Source: Aquipseudomonas alcaligenes MRY13-0052
Lineage (GTDB): Bacteria; Pseudomonadota; Gammaproteobacteria; Pseudomonadales; Pseudomonadaceae
Reading direction: 5' to 3'
Length of the DNA stretch: 56,076 nt
Assembly: GCA_000474255.1 (NCBI GenBank)
Contig: BATO01000035.1
Span: 1 to 56,076, forward strand
Shown here: positions 1-7,361 of the stretch, in pieces
Layout: each line of letters starts with the position of its first letter
Numbering within the stretch: position 1 is the first letter of the stretch
Translations under genes and position numbers: made by a program
The notes under the pieces: model-generated
Database searches by the model: none
What the model was told of the DNA's origin: nothing
Seen by the model: the letters and a program-made list of their open reading frames with translations, nothing else

Positions 1-2585
1 TCGACCCCAACGGCGTCACCACTGCCCTCACCTACACCCCGCAGGGCTGGCTTGCCTCGGTCAGCGTTGCCGGCGGCACCACCGCCTTCGAGCACGATGC
101 CATTGGCCAGATCACCAAGGTCACCCGGGGCGACGGCAGTTGGCTCGCCTACACCTGGGACGATGCCCGGCGCCTGACCAGGATCACCAACAACCTCGGC
201 GAGCAGGTCGAGTTCGACCTCGACGCCATGGGCAACCGCACCGCCCAGCGCATCAAGGACGCCTCCAACAACCTCACCCAGCAGCAACAATGGGTGTACG
301 ACGAGCTCGGCCGCCTGCTGCGCTCGGTCGGCGCCGGTGGCCAGACCCACAGCCGGCAGTACGACCTCAACGACAACCCCACCACCGACACCAACCCGCG
401 CCAGTTCAGCCACACCCAAGCCTATGACGCCCTCGATCGCCTGGTCTCCAGCACCGATCCGCTGAGCAAGGTCACCCGCCTCGGCTACGACGCCCAGGAC
501 AACCTCACCCAGGTTGTCGACCCACGCGGCGTCACCACCCGCTACGAATACGACGGCCTCGGCAACCTCACCCAACTCATCAGCCCCGACACCGGCACCA
601 CCACCTACGTGCACGATGCCGCCGGCAACGTCATCCGCAAGACCGACGCCCGCGGCATCGTCGCCACCTACAGCTACGACGCCCTCGACCGCCTCACCGG
701 CCGCCAGTACCCCGCCACCCCCGCGCTCAACGTCCAGTACCACTACGACATGACCGCCAACGGCAACAAAGGGGTGGGCCGCCTCACCGCCGTGCAGGAC
801 GCCAGCGGCGTGCTCGGCTACAAGTACGACGAGCGCGGCAACCTCATCGAGCAACTGCGCTCCGTGGCGGTATTGGGGAGCGATCAGTACGACACCCTCG
901 GCTACGCCTACGACGCCGCCAACAACCTCATCCGCATCGACTACCCGGCCGGCTTCAGCATCCACTACAGCCGCAACGCCGCCGGCCAGGTCAGCCAGGT
1001 CGGTTTCGCGGTAGGCAGCGCCACGCCCACCAGCCTCGCCAGCAACATCGGCTACGCCCCCTTCGGGCCGCTCAAGAGCCTCACCTGGAACAACGGCATC
1101 GTCCTCAGCCGCACCTACGACCAGGACTACCAGCTCACCGCCCAGCAGGTCGGCAACTGGCAGAGCACCTACAGCCATGACGCCAACGGCAACATCACCG
1201 CCCACGCCCACAGCCTGTTCGGCAGCCTCGACTACCAGTACGACGCCCTCGACCGCCTGACCGAGGAAAAGGCCGCCGCCAGCCGCAAGGCCTATGCCTA
1301 CGACGCCACCGGCAACCGCAGCTCGCGCACCACCTACGCCACCAGCAACGGCACCGAAGCGCAGACCGCCAAGCAGACCCTGCACTACGCCCCCGACAGC
1401 AACCGCCTCAGCCAGCGCAGCACCAGCTACGCCGTCGAAGCCGACGCCGCCGGCAACTACACCCGCTACAGCCAGAGCCGCCGCTACACCTACGACGACC
1501 AGGGCCGCCTCAACGCCGTCACCGATGACGCCGGTACCCCCATCGCCAGCTACGCCTACAACGCCCTCGGCCAGCGCGTGCTCAAAGACGTGCTGCAAGG
1601 CACCGCCCACACGCCCTACACCTACCTCTACGGCCCCGACGGCCAGGTGCTCGGCCAGGTGCGTTACACCAGCAGCGGCAAGAAGAGCAAAGCCAGCTAC
1701 TACGTCTGGCTCGACAGCCTGCCCATCGCCCAGATCGACCTGACCTACGACGCTGCCGGCACCGCCATCGCCAGCACCACCCTCACCTACCTGCACAGCG
1801 ACCACCTCAACACCCCGCGCCTGGCTACCAACCAAGGTGGAAGCCTGGTGTGGGGCTGGCAAAGCGATGCATTCGGTGTGGGGCAGCCCAACACTTATGG
1901 CGGCAATATCGATGTGATCCTGCGCTTCCCCGGGCAAATCGCCGATGCGCACAGCGCGCTCTACTACAACTACTTCAGGGACTACGATCCGGAGACCGGG
2001 CGGTATGTGGAGAGTGATCCGATTGGGTTGTTAGGCGGCAAGAACACTTACACCTATGTCCGAGGTAGTGTTTTAAGGTTTATTGACCCTAAGGGGCTAG
2101 ATATCGCAGTAATTGAGAATGGCGCAACCGATGGAAACCCAATAGGGCATACCGCTATAGCCATCACAGGCGCCGGGGTATACAGCTTCGGCAACACAAC
2201 TGCTGCTGGATCAAGCCTAAAAGAGTACGCACTTAGAGAGTCACCAAGGCGCAACTCTAAAATCTACATAGTAAAAACAACACCAGAGCAAGATACAGCA
2301 GCACTAAATTACCTAAACTCACACAGCGATACTAAACTACCTGGCGACTTTGCAAGTATCGCATATGCAGATAACTGCTCTACAAGATCCAACGCTGCAC
2401 TATCAGCCGCAGGCATCCCTTACCCTTATGAAGTCGACATGGCTACTGGCCTGCCTTTAGTAATTCTACCCAGCCAACCCGGCAGCGCGGGTTATAGAGC
2501 AATATCAAACGGCGCAATAGAAGTATCTGTTCCACGCGACACCCAATACATACCCGCCGAACTTGATCAATTCGAGCCAAGATAG
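1..2585 (+). CDS. Rhs/YD-repeat polymorphic toxin protein (5' partial)
   Basis: The reading frame is open from base 3, so the gene begins left of the window; about 860 residues are visible. The first ~700 residues are YD repeats (many YDALDRL, YDANGN and RYEYDGLGN-like units), which in this family build a closed shell around a C-terminal effector. The core ends near base 2100 with the usual Rhs hallmarks DPETGRYVESDPIGLLGG and a DPKGL-type end motif. Beyond that lies a ~160-residue domain with much lower GC and different codon use, the usual sign of a swapped C-terminal toxin. It has a GHTAIAI strand with His followed ~95 residues later by DNCSTRSNAAL with Cys. A His-then-Cys order fits a circularly permuted NlpC/P60 or papain-like hydrolase, but that is inference. 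Delivery is probably by type VI secretion; no VgrG or PAAR gene is in view. The stop lies one base before the next gene. Confidence 0.9.
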   Translation, partial: DPNGVTTALTYTPQGWLASVSVAGGTTAFEHDAIGQITKVTRGDGSWLAYTWDDARRLTRITNNLGEQVEFDLDAMGNRTAQRIKDASNNLTQQQQWVYDELGRLLRSVGAGGQTHSRQYDLNDNPTTDTNPRQFSHTQAYDALDRLVSSTDPLSKVTRLGYDAQDNLTQVVDPRGVTTRYEYDGLGNLTQLISPDTGTTTYVHDAAGNVIRKTDARGIVATYSYDALDRLTGRQYPATPALNVQYHYDMTANGNKGVGRLTAVQDASGVLGYKYDERGNLIEQLRSVAVLGSDQYDTLGYAYDAANNLIRIDYPAGFSIHYSRNAAGQVSQVGFAVGSATPTSLASNIGYAPFGPLKSLTWNNGIVLSRTYDQDYQLTAQQVGNWQSTYSHDANGNITAHAHSLFGSLDYQYDALDRLTEEKAAASRKAYAYDATGNRSSRTTYATSNGTEAQTAKQTLHYAPDSNRLSQRSTSYAVEADAAGNYTRYSQSRRYTYDDQGRLNAVTDDAGTPIASYAYNALGQRVLKDVLQGTAHTPYTYLYGPDGQVLGQVRYTSSGKKSKASYYVWLDSLPIAQIDLTYDAAGTAIASTTLTYLHSDHLNTPRLATNQGGSLVWGWQSDAFGVGQPNTYGGNIDVILRFPGQIADAHSALYYNYFRDYDPETGRYVESDPIGLLGGKNTYTYVRGSVLRFIDPKGLDIAVIENGATDGNPIGHTAIAITGAGVYSFGNTTAAGSSLKEYALRESPRRNSKIYIVKTTPEQDTAALNYLNSHSDTKLPGDFASIAYADNCSTRSNAALSAAGIPYPYEVDMATGLPLVILPSQPGSAGYRAISNGAIEVSVPRDTQYIPAELDQFEPR

Positions 2586-2586
2586 A

Positions 2587-2907
2587 ATGAAAAAAATAAT
2601 AGCTCTAGCAATAATAATCCTAATCCTCCTGACAGCTTGGATCGTCATTAACAATGAGGCACAAGGTGAAAATTTCCGAAAGGTAGCCAAAGGAATGTCT
2701 GAACAAGAAATTCTCTCTATCTACGGAAAACCCACCATTCGTCGCACAGGATGCCGAGACACCCCCACATGGGAAGGGTCTCCCATAGCGGAGACGAAAT
2801 GCAGCTTCGAGATGCAATATAACGCGCTAATACTTCCCAAATTCTGGACAGTCGGCTTTGACGCCAATGGAAATGTGATTTCAAAGTATGAATACATTTC
2901 ACCATGA
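2587..2907 (+). CDS. Membrane-anchored candidate immunity protein to the Rhs toxin
   Basis: This 106-residue protein starts at the ATG one base after the Rhs stop; a TTG 24 bases upstream in frame is less likely. Residues 1-23 are a Lys-led hydrophobic segment without a lipobox cysteine, so the protein is probably held in the inner membrane facing the periplasm. The rest contains KGMSEQEILSIYGKP, which resembles the SmpA/BamE-like fold, and a final strand pattern with FDANGNV. Two cysteines in the middle could form a disulfide. GC is as low as in the toxin domain, so the two probably arrived together. Its position directly after an Rhs C-terminal domain is the main reason for calling it an immunity protein; a periplasmic location would suit a cell-wall-targeting toxin. 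No specific immunity family was recognised. Confidence 0.6.
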   Translation: MKKIIALAIIILILLTAWIVINNEAQGENFRKVAKGMSEQEILSIYGKPTIRRTGCRDTPTWEGSPIAETKCSFEMQYNALILPKFWTVGFDANGNVISKYEYISP

Positions 2908-2961
2908 GCACTTCCCTAACCTATCGCAGGGCTCATAGCTATCTATTTGTGACTCCCATAA

Positions 2962-3222
2962 AGGGGGTATCAGCATGAGGCGATAAATCATGAACAGCTG
3001 CACGTCCAACAGCTGGGCGACCACCTCGATACGCGACTGCACACGACCCAAGTAATCTCAGAGTTGCCCCTGGATTTCGCCTATTTGCGCGACGGCGGCG
3101 ACGACTCCTACCTCAGCCGATACCGGGAAGGGGCCTTGATGGATGCGATGGTCCATCTGTCGCGCAACAACTATGAAGACTTCTGCAAACTGGCAGAGTT
3201 GGCGCAGTTGCCAGGTAAGTAG
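2962..3222 (+). pseudogene. Remnant of the 3' end of an unidentified gene
   Basis: After a TAA at 2959-2961 the frame is open to the TAG at 3220-3222, giving about 86 codons. There is no ATG near the beginning and no clear ribosome-binding site. The translation is rich in charged and leucine residues and includes DFAYLRDGGDDSYLSRYREG and SRNNYEDFCKLAELAQLPGK. Codon use is GC-rich and host-like, unlike the AT-rich toxin and immunity genes just upstream. It reads like the C-terminus of a real protein whose front was lost when the Rhs tail was rearranged. The family was not recognised. Confidence 0.4.
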
Positions 3223-3261
3223 CCAATACCCTGACCACCAAACAACCAATAGCGAGAAGAA

Positions 3262-3291
3262 AAGAAGCCTGCCCTACCGGGCAGGCTTCTT
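3262..3291. terminator. Bidirectional terminator hairpin
   Basis: A perfect 13-bp stem (AAGAAGCCTGCCC with its complement) around a TACC loop, with A-rich and T-rich flanks. It lies just after the stop of mdpA on the minus strand and after the remnant gene on the plus strand, so it can serve both directions. Confidence 0.8.
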
Positions 3292-3298
3292 GATTGGA

Positions 3299-4513
3299 TC
3301 ACCCCAACCCGAACGGATCGTCGATGGAGTGGCTGGGCTGGGTGAACCAGCGCGGGCCGTCTTCGGCCATGTAGAAGTGGTCTTCCAGGCGGATGCCGAA
3401 TTCGCCGGGCACGCAGATCATCGGTTCGTTGGAGAAGCACATCCCCGGCTCCAGGGGCGTGGCGTCGCCGCGTACCAGGTAGGGGCCTTCGTGGATGTCC
3501 AGGCCGATGCCGTGGCCGGTGCGGTGCGGCAGGCCGGGGAGCTGGTAGTCCGGGCCCAGGCCATTGGCTTCCAGGGAGCGGCGGGCGGCGGCGTCCACCG
3601 ATTCGCAGGGGGCGCCGAGCCGGGCGGCTTCGAAGGCCTCCAACTGCGCGGCCTTTTCGAAGTTCCAGAGGGTGCGCTGGCGTTCGCTGGGAGTGCCGAA
3701 GACATAGCTGCGGGTGATGTCGGAGATGTAGCCGTGGAGCTTGCAGCCGGTGTCGACCAGCACCATGTCGCCGTCCTTGAGCACCTGCGGCTCGCGCACG
3801 CCGTGGGGGAAGGCGCTGGCGGGGCCGAACAGCACGATGCAGAAGTAGGAACCCGTGGCACCGACGCGACGGTGCGCCTGGTGGATGAACTCCTCGACCT
3901 CGGTGGTGCTGATGCCGGCGCGCAGGATGCTGGCAGCGGCCTTGTGCACCTCCAGGGTCATGTCCTTGGCCCGTTGCATCAGGGCGATCTCGGCGGCGGA
4001 CTTGCGCTGGCGGCAGTGGCCGGTCACCCGGGCGCCGTCGATGAAGTCGTAGCCGCTGCCCCCGCGGCGGATGCCGTCGAACATGAAGAACGGCAGGCTC
4101 GGGCACAGCGCCACCCGGGCGTCGCTGGCGAGCTTCAAGCCGGCGAGCCTGTCCAGCAGCAGGCGATAGGGGTTCTCGTGTTCCTGCCAGGTGCGGATCA
4201 CGCCCGGGACCACCTGGGAGTCGCGCACCGTGCCTTCCTCGAAGGCCGGAGCGATGTATTCCAGCTCGCCGCTGGCCGGCAGCAGCGCGCCCACCAGGCG
4301 TTCGCTCGGGTGCCACTGCACGCCGGTGAAATAGCGAAGGTTGCTGCCCGCGTTGAGGTACAGGGCGGCGATGCCCTGCGCCTGCATCAAGGCCTGGGCG
4401 CGATCGATCCGGGCCCTGTATTCGGCCAGTTCGATGGGGCCGCTCCCGGCGGTCATGTCACGCAATCCGGCGAGCGCCTGTTCCGGCGTACTGCCGCCTA
4501 CACCCCTGGTCAT
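3299..4513 (-). CDS. mdpA: M24-family Xaa-Pro/dipeptide metallopeptidase MdpA
   Basis: This 404-residue enzyme has a creatinase/prolidase N-terminal domain (about residues 30-165) and a pita-bread M24 peptidase domain. The five metal ligands are visible: D254 and D265 in LVDTGCKLHGYISDITR, H334 in TGHGIGLD, E363 in CFSNEP and E377 in IRLEDH. M24 enzymes cut short peptides, often at Xaa-Pro, using two metal ions in the cytoplasm. In P. aeruginosa the orthologue beside psdR is a dipeptide-processing peptidase repressed by PsdR. The ATG at 4513 is preferred because AAAGAGG stands eight bases before it. A TTG at 4537 would lie almost on the predicted transcription start. The gene diverges from psdR and would hydrolyse what the dpp system imports. 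Confidence 0.88.
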   Translation of the reverse strand: MTRGVGGSTPEQALAGLRDMTAGSGPIELAEYRARIDRAQALMQAQGIAALYLNAGSNLRYFTGVQWHPSERLVGALLPASGELEYIAPAFEEGTVRDSQVVPGVIRTWQEHENPYRLLLDRLAGLKLASDARVALCPSLPFFMFDGIRRGGSGYDFIDGARVTGHCRQRKSAAEIALMQRAKDMTLEVHKAAASILRAGISTTEVEEFIHQAHRRVGATGSYFCIVLFGPASAFPHGVREPQVLKDGDMVLVDTGCKLHGYISDITRSYVFGTPSERQRTLWNFEKAAQLEAFEAARLGAPCESVDAAARRSLEANGLGPDYQLPGLPHRTGHGIGLDIHEGPYLVRGDATPLEPGMCFSNEPMICVPGEFGIRLEDHFYMAEDGPRWFTQPSHSIDDPFGLG

Positions 4514-4546
4514 CACTGGAACCTCTTTGTCCGACAATTGCGGCGA

Positions 4547-4575
4547 AATTTAAGTGAGGCTTAAATAGAGGTCAA
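4547..4575 (-). promoter_or_regulatory. mdpA promoter with operator O1 in its spacer
   Basis: Read on the minus strand, TTGACC (4570-4575) is 17 bases from TAAATT (4547-4552). The spacer carries a perfect inverted repeat, ATTTAAG-TGAGG-CTTAAAT, at 4548-4566. A repressor bound there would block polymerase. The same layout occurs at the dpp promoter, which supports PsdR as the ligand; that assignment is inference. Confidence 0.65.
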
Positions 4576-4581
4576 AACAAA

Positions 4582-4600
4582 TTTTCAGTCCCACTTAAAA
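4582..4600. promoter_or_regulatory. Candidate PsdR operator O2
   Basis: TTTTCAG-TCCCA-CTTAAAA, a 7-5-7 inverted repeat of the same design as O1. Its centre is 34 bases from the centre of O1, about three helical turns, and it lies just upstream of the mdpA -35 box. Confidence 0.6.
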
Positions 4601-4643
4601 TCAGCCCGCAGCGAGCGACGCTTTCACGCGGGCCCCGTGCCGT

Positions 4644-4649
4644 TATACT
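4644..4649 (+). promoter_or_regulatory. psdR -10 box
   Basis: TATACT about 28 bases before the psdR start codon. The matching -35 is weak (TTCACG-like near 4623), so this is a modest call. Confidence 0.4.
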
Positions 4650-4676
4650 GGCCGCCTTCCAACAAGAGCCCTCGCC

Positions 4677-5240
4677 ATGTCCGTAGATCGCATCGGAGAA
4701 CGCTTGCGCCGTTACAGACGCGCCGCCAAGAAGACCCTGAACGAGGTCGCGAGCGAGTCCGGCCTCACCGCCAGTTTCCTCTCCCAGGCGGAGCGCAATC
4801 TCACTGGCGTGTCGATCTCGTCGCTGGCGAACATCGCCAAATCCCTCAATGTCCCGCTCAACGTGCTGTTCGACCAACCGCCGCAGCCGCAGCCCGACTC
4901 GCACCAGGGCGAGCGCGTGCGCTACACCATCGAGGGCCAGCCGCTGGCCTACGAGCGCCTGTCCACCTCGTTCCCCGGCAACCTGCTCAACGCGGTGAAG
5001 ATGAACATGCCGGTGGGCTACCAGTCGGAACTCATCGCCCACGAGGGCTCGGAGTTCGCCTACGTGCTTTCCGGGCAGATCATCTACACGATCGAGGGTC
5101 GGCAATATCCTCTGAGCGCCGGCGATTCGGTGCACTTCGATGCAGGCAAGACCCACTGCCTGGCCAATGCCGGCAGCGAGATGGCCGAGGTCCTGACCGT
5201 CACCACCATGCCGCTGTTCGACGATCACAGCGCTTCCTGA
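4677..5240 (+). CDS. psdR: XRE-cupin transcriptional repressor PsdR
   Basis: The protein has 187 residues: an N-terminal helix-turn-helix of the XRE/Cro type (about residues 6-62, with ERLRRYRRAAKKTLNEVASE and a recognition region SFLSQAERNLTGVS) and a C-terminal cupin barrel (about residues 105-175, with EFAYVLSGQIIYTIEGRQYPL). This architecture is typical of small-molecule-responsive repressors. In P. aeruginosa the gene in the same place, psdR, is known as a repressor of dipeptide uptake and processing genes, and psdR mutants gain fitness on protein media. It diverges from mdpA and precedes the dpp genes. Paired operators of one consensus flank it on both sides, near the mdpA and dpp promoters. 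The ligand of the cupin is not evident from sequence; a dipeptide is a natural guess. Confidence 0.88.
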   Translation: MSVDRIGERLRRYRRAAKKTLNEVASESGLTASFLSQAERNLTGVSISSLANIAKSLNVPLNVLFDQPPQPQPDSHQGERVRYTIEGQPLAYERLSTSFPGNLLNAVKMNMPVGYQSELIAHEGSEFAYVLSGQIIYTIEGRQYPLSAGDSVHFDAGKTHCLANAGSEMAEVLTVTTMPLFDDHSAS

Positions 5241-5291
5241 GCCCTCCCGCCACCGCCTGCCAGCCTGAATGCACAGCCCTGTGACGCGCCA

Positions 5292-5310
5292 ATGTTAGTC
5301 TCGCTTAATT
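5292..5310. promoter_or_regulatory. Candidate PsdR operator O3
   Basis: ATGTTAG-TCTCG-CTTAATT. The right half is a good match to the other operators and the left half is degenerate. It lies four bases upstream of the dpp -35 box, and its centre is 32 bases from that of O4. Confidence 0.5.
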
Positions 5311-5314
5311 TCTA

Positions 5315-5343
5315 TTGACCGAAATTTCAGCATGACTTAATTT
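5315..5343 (+). promoter_or_regulatory. dpp promoter with operator O4 in its spacer
   Basis: TTGACC (5315-5320), a 17-base spacer, then TAATTT (5338-5343). The spacer contains ATTTCAG-CATGA-CTTAATT (5324-5342), the same 7-5-7 dyad and placement as at mdpA. Transcription from here would leave a leader of about 165 bases before the first dpp gene. Confidence 0.6.
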
Positions 5344-5492
5344 CGGCCTCGGCTGATTGCCGGGGATGGACCCATGGCAACGCCCTTACCGCTGCAAAGG
5401 GCCGGCTCACCCGACCAGGGAACCGGAATGCAGCGGGGTGTACCGATCCATGTGCTCGGTCCAAAAGGCCGCGACGCACGTGACGCCCTCAG

Positions 5493-5503
5493 AAAAAGAA
5501 CAA
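5493..5503 (+). promoter_or_regulatory. Hfq/Crc CA motif at the first dppA ribosome-binding site
   Basis: AAAAAGAACAA fits the AANAANAA repeat bound by Hfq with Crc during catabolite repression in Pseudomonas. It ends just before the GAGG Shine-Dalgarno of dppA, where binding would block translation. Confidence 0.5.
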
Positions 5504-5515
5504 ATTGAGGTTTGC

Positions 5516-7117
5516 ATGCGCAAGAACACCCCCATCCAGGCCCTGCTCGCCGCAGGCCTGCTTCTCGGTTCCCCATTCGTTTCCGCCGCCAGCAACCTGG
5601 TGTTCTGCTCCGAAGGCAGCCCGGCGGGCTTCGACCCCGGCCAGTACACCACCGGCACCGATTTCGACGCGGCGTCCGAAACCCTGTTCAACCGCCTGGT
5701 GCAGTTCGAACGAGGCAGCACCCAGGCCGTCCCCGCCCTCGCCGAGAAGTGGGACATCTCCCCGGACAACCTCAGCTACACCTTCCACCTGCGCCAGGGC
5801 GTGAAGTTCCACAGCACCGACTACTTCAAGCCCACCCGCGAGTTCGACGCCGACGACGTGCTCTTCACCTTCCAGCGCATGATCGACAAGGAGCACCCGT
5901 TCCGTAAGGCGTACCCCAGCGAGTTCCCCTACTTCACCGACATGGGCCTGGACAAGAACATCGCCAAGGTCGAGAAGGTCGACGCGCACACCGTGCGCTT
6001 CACCCTCAACAGCGTCGACGCGGCCTTCATCCAGAACCTGGCGATGCCCTTCGCCGTGGTGCATTCGGCCGAATACGCCGACCAGTTGCTCAAGGCCGGC
6101 AAGGCCGCCGAGCTGAACCAGAAGCCCATCGGCACCGGCCCCTTCGTGTTCAAGCGCTACCAGAAGGACGCGCAGATCCGCTTCGCCGGCAACAAGGACT
6201 ACTGGCAGCCGGGCGAGGTGAAGATCGACAACCTGATCTTCTCCATCAATACCGACGCCTCCGTCCGCGCGCAGAAGCTCAAGGCCGGCGAGTGCCAGAT
6301 CACCCTCAACCCGCGCCCCGCCGACCTCGAGTCGCTGAAGCAGAACGCCAAGCTGCAGGTGCCGTCGAACCCCGGCTTCAACCTCGGCTACATCGCCTAC
6401 AACGTCACCCACGCGCCCTTCGACAAGGTCGAGGTGCGTCGCGCGCTGGACATGGCAGTGAACAAGCCCGCCATCATCGACGCCGTCTACCAGGGCGCCG
6501 GCCAGCTGGCGGTCAACGCCATGCCGCCCACCCAGTGGTCCTACGACGAGACCATCAAGGGCAGCGAGTACAACCCCGAGAAGGCCCGCGAGCTGCTCAA
6601 GGCCGCCGGCGTCAAGGAAGGCACCGAGATCACCCTCTGGGCCATGCCCGTGCAGCGCCCCTACAACCCCAACGCACGGCTGATGGCCGAGATGCTCCAG
6701 GCCGACTGGGCCAAGGTCGGCATCAAGGCGCGCATCGTCAGCTACGAATGGGGCGAGTACATCAAGCGCGCCCACGCCGGCGAGCACGACGCCATGCTGA
6801 TCGGCTGGACCGGCGACAACGGTGACCCGGACAACTGGCTCGGCACCCTCTACGGCTGCGACTCGATCAACGGCAACAACTTCTCCAAGTGGTGCGACCA
6901 GGACTACGACAAGCTGGTCAAGCAGGCCAAGAACGTCACCGACCAGGCCCAGCGCACCGAGCTGTACAAGCAGGCCCAGCAGTTGCTGCAACGTGAAGTG
7001 CCGATCGCCCCGATCGCCCACTCCACCGTCTACCAGCCCATGAGCAAGAGCGTGCAGGGCTTCAAGATCAGCCCCTTCTCCACCAACTCCTTCTATGGCG
7101 TTTCCAATGCGCCCTAG
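5516..7117 (+). CDS. dppA: Periplasmic dipeptide-binding protein (first copy)
   Basis: This 533-residue solute-binding protein of family 5 begins with a signal peptide (MRKNTPIQALLAAGLLLGSP, cleavage after FVSA near residue 24). The mature protein starts with the usual family pattern of a strand, then SEGSPAGFDPGQYTTGTDFD, and later has GTGPFVFKRYQKD and GWTGDNGDPDNWL, the features of DppA-like proteins. It delivers di- or short peptides to DppBC at the inner membrane. The ATG at 5516 follows GAGG by five bases; an upstream in-frame extension would bury the signal peptide. In P. aeruginosa several DppA paralogues with different peptide preferences feed one DppBCDF permease, and the layout here (binding protein, porin, binding protein, permease) is the same. 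A CA motif sits beside its ribosome-binding site. Confidence 0.9.
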   Translation: MRKNTPIQALLAAGLLLGSPFVSAASNLVFCSEGSPAGFDPGQYTTGTDFDAASETLFNRLVQFERGSTQAVPALAEKWDISPDNLSYTFHLRQGVKFHSTDYFKPTREFDADDVLFTFQRMIDKEHPFRKAYPSEFPYFTDMGLDKNIAKVEKVDAHTVRFTLNSVDAAFIQNLAMPFAVVHSAEYADQLLKAGKAAELNQKPIGTGPFVFKRYQKDAQIRFAGNKDYWQPGEVKIDNLIFSINTDASVRAQKLKAGECQITLNPRPADLESLKQNAKLQVPSNPGFNLGYIAYNVTHAPFDKVEVRRALDMAVNKPAIIDAVYQGAGQLAVNAMPPTQWSYDETIKGSEYNPEKARELLKAAGVKEGTEITLWAMPVQRPYNPNARLMAEMLQADWAKVGIKARIVSYEWGEYIKRAHAGEHDAMLIGWTGDNGDPDNWLGTLYGCDSINGNNFSKWCDQDYDKLVKQAKNVTDQAQRTELYKQAQQLLQREVPIAPIAHSTVYQPMSKSVQGFKISPFSTNSFYGVSNAP

Positions 7118-7132
7118 CCGCACCTGACGAAC

Positions 7133-7155
7133 CCGGCGGGCCCCACGCCCGCCGG
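7133..7155 (+). terminator. GC-rich hairpin after dppA
   Basis: A 9-bp stem CCGGCGGGC/GCCCGCCGG with a CCCAC loop, followed by CTTTC rather than a T-run. It probably acts as an mRNA-stabilising or partial termination hairpin that raises the binding protein relative to downstream genes. Confidence 0.45.
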
Positions 7156-7340
7156 CTTTCGCGGCCCGTTCCGGGCCACTCCGTGAACCCCATCTCCATC
7201 CGACGCCAGATCGGAGGAGGCCTCTTTCATACCTGCCCCAACGAGTTCGCAAGGATGCAGCGCTTGCGCGCGTCGGCACCGGCTTGCCCGGCGTCGGCGG
7301 CAGTCCGCATGAGCGTTCCTTGTTTCGATGAAGAAGCGAT

Positions 7341-7348
7341 AACAAAAA
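7341..7348 (+). promoter_or_regulatory. Hfq/Crc CA motif at the porin ribosome-binding site
   Basis: AACAAAAA, overlapping the AAAAGGAG Shine-Dalgarno of the OprD-type porin. It is the second CA motif within the dipeptide locus. Confidence 0.45.
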
Positions 7349-7361
7349 AGGAGCACACGTG

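Noticed and set aside
1-2100. Tandem-like repeats in the first 2 kb as a DNA repeat array
   Set aside because: The periodicity is at the protein level (YD repeats of the Rhs shell) with variable DNA, so it is explained by the coding sequence.
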